Source: Conchocele bisecta
Lineage: Eukaryota > Mollusca > Bivalvia > Lucinida > Thyasiridae
Assembly: GCA_029237695.1 (NCBI GenBank)
Contig: CM055274.1
Span: 22,929,505-22,993,504 of the forward strand
Length of the DNA stretch: 64,000 bases
Direction of reading: 5' to 3'
The position numbers were made by a program, and so were the translations under genes. The notes below the pieces were generated by a model. That model was given only the letters and a program-made list of their open reading frames with translations, had not been told where the DNA came from and did not search any database. Below are positions 57,800 to 64,000 of the stretch, one piece after another (position 1 is the stretch's first letter; each line of letters opens with the position of its first letter).

Positions 57800-58700
57800 G
57801 ACACCCTTTTGCAGTCACCGAGTCTCTTTCTCCGTTTTGCATTTTCCGGAAGTACTATTTAGCTGTTATAAACTGTAGTTTTTATGGCATATGATATGCG
57901 TTGCTGTTTGCGATAACTTCCGGCAGCATATTTCCTCGCGAAAAACTCGTCCGGTGTAGGGGTAAATTATAAGATATTCAGGTACCCTTCACTTCGGGTC
58001 GCAACTTTAATTCAGCTTTAGTCGGCATTTCGCCGGCCGCAACTCGCCGCACTTAGGGCTTCGTCGATCCGAACTCAGTTTCTCGCATTCCACACCTTGA
58101 TTTGTGATTACTGCAGGCAATCTATACTATTCCAGTGTCCTTTCGCGATCTTTACGATGACTATATCCGTATATAGAACACTTCACACCCACTAACTAAC
58201 TGAATTTAGGTCAAATTTCGAGCGTGTTTTGATTTGTGTATCGAGATATAGGAACATGGCGTAGCTTCCGGTTTGTGACGTCAAAACTTTATTCATAGCC
58301 AATTTGCAAACCGCCGAACTCTTGTAGTTATTTACGTTAATTTTTTCAAAAATTGTGTTATTTCGCTTATTTAAAGTTTTAAACGGAGATAATGACCAAA
58401 AATGAAAAATTATCCGGTTGATGTAGTTTGAAAGTGATACAACCAATTTCGCGTTTGTAGATTACCGAATATAGGAGAAAAGGGTTGTTACAAACTTTTT
58501 CACAAACCGATGGATAACCAATATATAGCCGATCTATAAATAGATCGGCTAATAATAAAGGATGTGAGTGGTTTGAATGTTATTTTTTGCTACATACTGG
58601 TATCGCTACATGTATATGGGCGTCGGTTGAGAAATGGGTACTTATAGCATAGCAGCGTAGCCCCAGTTCAGCCTACACATTCACGCATTCTGATCAGTGC
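57800..58700. other. Intergenic sequence, little structure
   Basis: Only a small palindrome ATAGCCGATCTATAAATAGATCGGCTA at 58525-58551 is obvious. No gene recognised. Confidence 0.4.
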
Positions 58701-58706
58701 CTAACC

Positions 58707-59312
58707 TAGCTTAGATAATCTCAGCCATACGACTGACTTTTACTATTTCATCTGTTTTTATAGTATCTATATCTTCAAAGCTGATACCCGGCCATTATAA
58801 AATATGGTCACAATAACAGCCCATTCTGTCCTCCCGTGTTGCGAAACAAATGGGAATAAAAGGATAATGCAAGTCAAAGTAGGTGTGTTTATTATTTGTC
58901 TGTGCAATTTTTTTAACGGAACTGGGACCCGTTTCACTAAACTTCGTACGACTAAAATGTTCGTAAGTGCAAAATTATGATAGTCTGTAAATTTCACATT
59001 AACACTGTTTTCTTGTAAACAATGGTTGGATTTACATTTATTGAGCATAGGCTGCATATGCAGCCTATGCTCAATAAATGTAAATCCATCAATTCAAATT
59101 TGCAGACGATTCTAAATTTGCGCTTACGAACATTTTAGTCGTAAGTTTAGTGAAACGGCCCCCCGCTGAGTAATCGCTCGTTCGTCACTAAATCCCACAA
59201 CAGAATGGTTGTTATTGTGACCATATTTTATAATGGCCGGGTCTCAGCTATAAAGATACAGATACATATAAAAGTCAGATGAAGTAGTAAAAGTCGAGAT
59301 TATCTAAGCCAA
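58707..59312. mobile_element. TIR element (~110-bp arms) with a nested foldback
   Basis: Left arm TAGCTTAGATAATCTC...GATACCCGGCCATTATAAAA, GGTCACAATAACA; right arm is the complement (59200-59312). A copy of the GGCCGTTTCACTA foldback sits inside (58925-59163). Confidence 0.85.
58925..59163. mobile_element. Foldback, GGCCGTTTCACTA family, copy 2
   Basis: GGACCCGTTTCACTAAACTT / AAGTTTAGTGAAACGGCCCC arms with a perfect inner hairpin around GCATATGC (59022-59081). Confidence 0.87.
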
Positions 59313-59353
59313 GCCAGCATGTACGCTATTCGCTATTCAGCCACGAATAGTAT

Positions 59354-59528
59354 TACAGTGGGGTCAGCGTGTAAGTGCACACACGAACGAACACGACAGG
59401 TTGGTTCCAACCTGTCGTGTTCGTCTGGGTCAGCGTGTAAGTGCACACACGAACGAACACGACAGGTTGGAACCAACCTGTCGTGTATGTTCGTGTGTGC
59501 ACTTACACGGCACGCTGACCCCAATGTA
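59354..59528. mobile_element. Palindromic MITE TACAGTGGGGTCAGCG, copy 1
   Basis: TACAGTGGGGTCAGCGTGTA...GTGCACACACGAACGAACAC...CCTGTCGTGT...; this copy has one arm segment duplicated, giving a three-part structure. Ends TGACCCCAATGTA. TA at both ends suits a TA-targeting element. Confidence 0.88.
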
Positions 59529-60005
59529 CTGTTGTATGATTAGAGCATAAAACCATTCTCAACCCCTCAGACTGTAAACCAAACATATGCAAACACTGTA
59601 GATCCAGATGAGCCGGCTTGTAACATGGCGTCTCAAAAGCATCTGTTTTTCTGTATGTTTCAGATATTGTCAAAATACAACTTATATGATTAACCCTTTG
59701 AACCCGAAAGCCCGCTATAGTGGTTTATGCAAACAGAGCAGTTCCAGATGAGCCGGCTCGTAACGAGCCGTCTCATCAGGATCGGCAGTTTCTAAAAGTA
59801 ATTTTCATATGTTTGAGAACAAAACATACCCCCTTTTCATAAATGGACTAGTCTGAAAACAATTTTGTGACGGTTGGATTGGTTGCAAAATTAACATATC
59901 AAAATCCATTCCAGTTATTTAGGGGAATGATCATGGAACTATCAATTGAAGAATACAACGATGTGCTGTTGAGTTTACTGTGCTACGGAAACTATGTGGT
60001 CTGGT

Positions 60006-60200
60006 ACACAGGCAATCGGCGTGTTTCGGCTTTGATTGGTATAACTATAATATGAACAATAATAAATAACAAAGTAACATTAATTAATATTAATGGCGCT
60101 ATTTAATCTCAAGGGAAAATAAGCATTTTATTACCAGCGCCGTTCAATTATAGCAGTACCGACGCAAGCCGAAACACGCCGAATCTCTGTGGTATGGTTT
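60006..60200. mobile_element. Foldback with GGCGTGTTTCGGC ends, short copy
   Basis: CACAGGCAATCGGCGTGTTT and GAAACACGCCGAATCTCTGTG as inverted ends; AT-rich centre. Confidence 0.75.
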
Positions 60201-60435
60201 GCACAACATTTGGTCTGTTTAATGTTCGCAACGGCCATTACGACTAGATGTGGTATAACACTCCGACATAGTCAGCACATCCCGACCTAGCAAGGTGAAA
60301 GATACTTTCTCAGAGTATCCAAATGCCAATTTCTTTTTCTAAAATTATTGTAACATAACCTATATTGGAAAGGAACACCATATCCGCAGAAAGAAGGAAC
60401 AACTACAAGGGCAAACACTGCTTGTTAACGGCTTG

Positions 60436-60545
60436 TACAATGGGGTCAGCGTGTAAGTGCATACACGAACGAACACGACAGGTTGTCGTGTTCGTTCGTG
60501 TGTGCACTTACACGCTGACCGCACTTACACGCTGACCCCACTGTA
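60436..60545. mobile_element. Palindromic MITE TACAGTGGGGTCAGCG, copy 2
   Basis: TACAATGGGGTCAGCG...GACAGGTTGTCGTG...; the right arm repeats CACTTACACGCTGACC. Confidence 0.88.
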
Positions 60546-60549
60546 TATT

Positions 60550-61300
60550 GTATTTAGATGTATTAGCTCTGGTCCGATGTCAATCATACTTGAATGAAGT
60601 TTGACTGACATCGGACCGGAGAGAACGCATTAATTAAACTGCATCCAACCTGATAGTAAGCATGGGTACGTCTCGACACACGCATGGACATGTTCGTGTG
60701 CTATAAGCATACGTTCGACATTTTTGACAGTACAGTTAATGCTGATGATAGGAACACAATTTATCGGCTTGTACGTGTAAACATACGGCAAGTTGGATTT
60801 ACCGTGTGCCGATCCGCGATATAAATAGAACATCACATGATCTAAATATAGCAGTGACGCAGTCACGTATGTTGTGGAACGCCAGTGTTTTTCTTACTGA
60901 TCGGATATTTACTTGTATATTACACATAACTACGACTATCATTAAGTATAGCTGTGTATACATGCACATGGAGGTGTGCGACGTGTTCACCAAGACGAGT
61001 GTAATAATATCTTCTGTAGTTTCGTCTCGGACATTTGCACAGAACATTGTCATATATCAGCTTCCGTGTGCTGTTGTATGTGTTGTGTAATGTACTGGCT
61101 GTGTGTACTAGAACTACGGACGTGATTACTTTCACACATTGTACAGGTATGCTTTGTATAGTTCGACGATTACATAGTTACTAGACTAAGTTATATGTGA
61201 TAGAACGGCGGCAATTTTTTGCAATCTGTTATTCTCTTTATTTGCACACAACAACCACGACGTTGCTGAGATTGTGTCACACAGAACTGATATAATTGCG
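60550..61300. other. Intergenic sequence between MITE copies
   Basis: A short palindrome CTCTGGTCCGATGTCAATCA / GACTGACATCGGACCGGAGA at about 60566-60624. Overlapping open frames on both strands at 60800-61100 have no recognisable domain. Confidence 0.4.
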
Positions 61301-61306
61301 TGCAGT

Positions 61307-61408
61307 TACAGTGGGGTCAGCGTGTAAGTGCACACACGAACGAACACGACAGGTTGGAACACCTGTCGTGTTCGTTCGTGTGTGCACTTACACGCTGACC
61401 CCACTGTA
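61307..61408. mobile_element. Palindromic MITE TACAGTGGGGTCAGCG, copy 3
   Basis: A 102-bp almost perfect palindrome, TACAGTGGGGTCAGCGTGTA to TACACGCTGACCCCACTGTA, with only a few unpaired bases at the centre (GGTTGGAACACC). Confidence 0.93.
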
Positions 61409-61565
61409 ACAGGTGACGGGGAAACAAATCACATGTCAGTATATACATTATAGTATATTATTATTATAAGGTCAACAACGAAGTGAAAGACGTGTCTTTT
61501 ACAAATACATTGTATGTTAATATGAGTCCCAGGTCCGAGTCGTTCAGGTAATTTCTCATTAAAAA

Positions 61566-61820
61566 ATTACCCCACCACCCACTTCGATACATGATTATGT
61601 ATCGAAGTGGGTGGGTGGGGTAATTTATTTAATTAACCAGTTTCCGAGTCCTATTTCCGAGTCTTTCACAAAATGTCTCATTAAAAAAATTACCCCACCA
61701 CCCACAACGATACATACGTGTATTAATGTATCGAAGTGGTAGGTGGGTTCTTCAGAAAAGTTATCATGTCAAGAGTTACCCCATCACCACTTCGATTCGT
61801 GGGTGGGTGGGGTAGATTTT
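61566..61820. repeat. Cluster of three related hairpins
   Basis: Hairpins at 61566-61624, 61690-61747 and about 61786-61820, each ATTACCCCACCACCCAC... / ...GTGGGTGGGTGGGGTAA around GATACAT loops of different length. Linkers share GAGTC and TCATTAAAAA blocks. Confidence 0.85.
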
Positions 61821-62038
61821 TAATGGATCATGTTCTGAGTGCGAGGTCCGACTGATTCACACGTGACTGTCCGTGTGTTACAAGAAGGATAAGTGTTTCT
61901 TATTCTGAATGTCCATGAGTTGAACCCTTTCACCCCTAAGCAACTGGAATGGACACTCCCATGTTATTTGTTAAGCTATTCCATTTATCAGAAAGGAGTA
62001 TTGCATTTTAGAAATCAGAAACTATCTACGACTGGTGC

Positions 62039-62083
62039 AGATCCTGATGAGACGGCTCGTAACGAGCCGGCTCATCTGGATCT
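62039..62083. repeat. Short palindrome, GAGACGGCTCG family
   Basis: AGATCCTGATGAGACGGCTC / GAGCCGGCTCATCTGGATCT. Confidence 0.8.
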
Positions 62084-62227
62084 ACACTGTTTTATAATAT
62101 TATGACAGAGGTATGTAGTGTTGAAAGGGTCTAACGGCACGGGAGTCTAAGTTTAAGGACCCGTCCTATACCGGATCATGATGTGATTCAAAGATAATTA
62201 CGTAAATGTGTTACAATATATGTATAC

Positions 62228-64000
62228 ATAATTGTATCCCCCAGACGAAAGTCGGGGGATACTGGATACTATGGATTTGACACCGAACATCGTCCGCGTC
62301 CACGTCCGCCCGCGTCCGCCGCAGACACTTCTTTTCCGGAGCGTAACTCGAACACCCTTTAGAATATTTTCATGAAACTTCACACTTGCATAGACCACGT
62401 CCCGAAGGTGTGTCGCGCACAAGAATGACAACTCTTGCATAGCTAATTTTTTAGTTATCTCCCTTTTTTGTTTTGGCATTGATTTCGTGTCCGGAGCATA
62501 ACTCGACCACCCTTTGGAATATTTTCATGAAACTTCACACATGCATAGACCACGACCCGAAGGGGTGTCGCGCACAAGAATGACAACTTTTGCATAGCTA
62601 ATTTTTGAGTTATCTCCCTTTTTTGTTTCGCGCACTGATTGAGTATAACTCGACCACCCTTTGTAATATTTTCATGAAACTTCACACTTGCATAGACCAC
62701 GAACCGAAGGTGTGTCGCGCACAAGAATGACAACTCTTGCATAGCTAATTTTTGAGTTATCTCACTTTTTTGTTTTGCGCACTGATTTCGTGTCCGGAGC
62801 ATAACTCGACCACCCTTTGGAAGGATTTTTCATGAAACTTCACACATGCATAGACCACGACCCGAAGGTGTGTCGCACACAAGAATGACAACTCTTGCAT
62901 AGCTAATTTTTTAGTTATCTCACTTTTTTGTTTCGCGCACTGATTTCGTGTCCGGAGCATAACTCGACCACCCTTTGGAATATTTTCATGAAACTTCACA
63001 CATGCATAGACCACGACCCGAAGGTGTGTCGCGCACAAGAATGACAACTCTTGCGTAGCTAATTGTTGAGTTATCTCCCTTTTTTGTTTCGCTCACTACA
63101 AACTGGACAATAATGCATGAAGACCCGTTTTCTCATGTGCTCTGTACACCTTACCTGTAGAGAGAACAATAGCCTTCTCCGGTTGAACAATAGTGACTGG
63201 GAGAACCATTCACATGTGCATGTGCTAGCATGTGCAAACTGTGTTGACAATATTGTGGCAATATGTGGACCTGTGCAGATATGATATGTAGATACATAAA
63301 GGAATATTAAAAAAAATATATCTGGGCTCCAGTAGCGAGCATTATTATTTTTGATTTTTAAACTTTTTTTTTCATTTTCTTTTTCTATTTTTTGTTCAAA
63401 TTATTTTTTCAATTTTTGTCTAGCAGCATAAGGTCGTAAATGCTATATAATGACTATTATCATATAATAAAACAATTATTGACTAGTGAGCCATAGAATA
63501 TAATCTGATATTCTATGGCTCACTAGTCAATATTTGTATAATATGTTCGGGCCAGTGAAAATTGCTTTTGGGCCCAGGCTCGAGGTCAAGGCGGGACAAG
63601 GCGAGGCATTTGATTCCGCGGAATTCTTGTTTACTTATCTCCGTTTGTTGTTTCATGCACTGATTTCGTGTCCGGAGCATAACTCGAACACCATTTGGAA
63701 TATTTTTATTAAACCTCACACATGCATAGACAACGACCCAAAGGTGTGTCGCGCGCAAGAATGACAACTCTTGCATCGTTAATTATTTTTACTTATCTCT
63801 CTTTGTTGTTTCATGCACTGATTTCGTGTCCGGAGCATAACTCGAACACCCTTTGGAATATTTTTTATTAAACTTCACACATGCATAGAAGACGACCCAA
63901 AGGTGTGTCGCGCGCAATTTGACAACTCTTGCATAGCTAATTTCTTAGCTATCTCCCTTTGTTGTTTCGTGCACTGACTTCGTGTCCGGAGCATAACTCG
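62228..64000 (+). repeat. Head plus ~156-bp tandem array, running off the window
   Basis: Starts with CCCCCAGACGAAAGTCGGGG, GATACTGGA and CGTCC repeats, then units with (TCCGGA)GCATAACTCGA at 62341, 62496, 62643, 62799, 62958, 63678, 63835 and 63991. Common block: TTTCATGAAACTTCACACAT, GCATAGACCACGACCCGAAG, GTGTGTCGCGCACAAGAATG, ACAACTCTTGCATAGCTAAT. The array is interrupted at about 63100-63640 by unrelated sequence. The period is close to 3 x 52, so minus-strand frames repeat a 52-residue pattern without being a credible gene. Confidence 0.9.
63478..63531. repeat. Perfect palindrome within the array interruption
   Basis: ATTGACTAGTGAGCCATAGA...TCTATGGCTCACTAGTCAAT, 54 bp. Confidence 0.9.

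Noticed and set aside
60806..61090. 94-codon plus-strand frame overlapping minus-strand frames
   Set aside because: No domain, no splice or homology support, overlapping frames on both strands.
62455..63047. Possible protein with 52-residue repeats on the minus strand
   Set aside because: The period is near a multiple of three, so frames stay open by chance; stops and frame shifts occur between units and there is no recognisable domain.

Overview
The window reads as nuclear DNA of an intron-rich, repeat-rich invertebrate, most likely a bivalve or other mollusc. The evidence is GT-AG exons, tRNA-derived SINE-like heads, many foldback elements, very long tandem arrays and a run of exactly 500 Ns from scaffolding. 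Species assignment is inference. Nothing prokaryotic (operons, Shine-Dalgarno sites, CRISPR) is visible.

One real gene is recognisable. It is a beta-1,4-galactosyltransferase (B4GALT, GT7 family) on the + strand, covered from a stem-region exon at the left edge to the stop codon at 32059. Six exons (1-164, 7358-7587, 8395-8582, 15341-15463, 18288-18389, 31915-32059) join with consistent phases. Together they carry the expected motifs: PYRDREAHL, FNRA, DVD, GWGGEDDD and the metal-binding M-x-x-H. The 5' exon or exons for the cytoplasmic tail and membrane anchor lie left of the window. The tyrosine that sets UDP-Gal rather than UDP-GalNAc preference is present (YFGG). Coding DNA is under 3% of the 32-kb span.

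The introns are packed with mobile and tandem DNA: CRE-rich foldbacks, a TTAA-flanked MITE family, foldbacks with (CAA)n arms, pogo-like CAGT...ACTG elements, two elements with terminal inverted repeats and 6-bp target duplications whose interior is a variable array of TAATTA palindromes, and a 9.4-kb array of a 41-bp unit (20703-30071). Repeat edges lie within tens of bases of every exon; one supplies part of the pyrimidine tract of the exon-4 acceptor.

Downstream of the gene (32-64 kb) I see no intact gene. A THAP-type DDE transposase pseudogene lies at 36873-37799 (- strand). A minisatellite of about 29 copies spans 40622-43805, and the same family reappears beside the N gap (52517-52890). 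A GC-rich satellite with a three-unit higher-order repeat of about 555 bp lies at 55391-57147, with an inverted fragment at 57347-57780. The right end holds three copies of a nearly perfect palindromic MITE (59.3-61.4 kb), a cluster of hairpins (61.6-61.8 kb) and a ~156-bp tandem repeat running off the window edge.

Most open frames of 60-250 codons are by-products of tandem repeats or of the N gap and are not annotated as genes.
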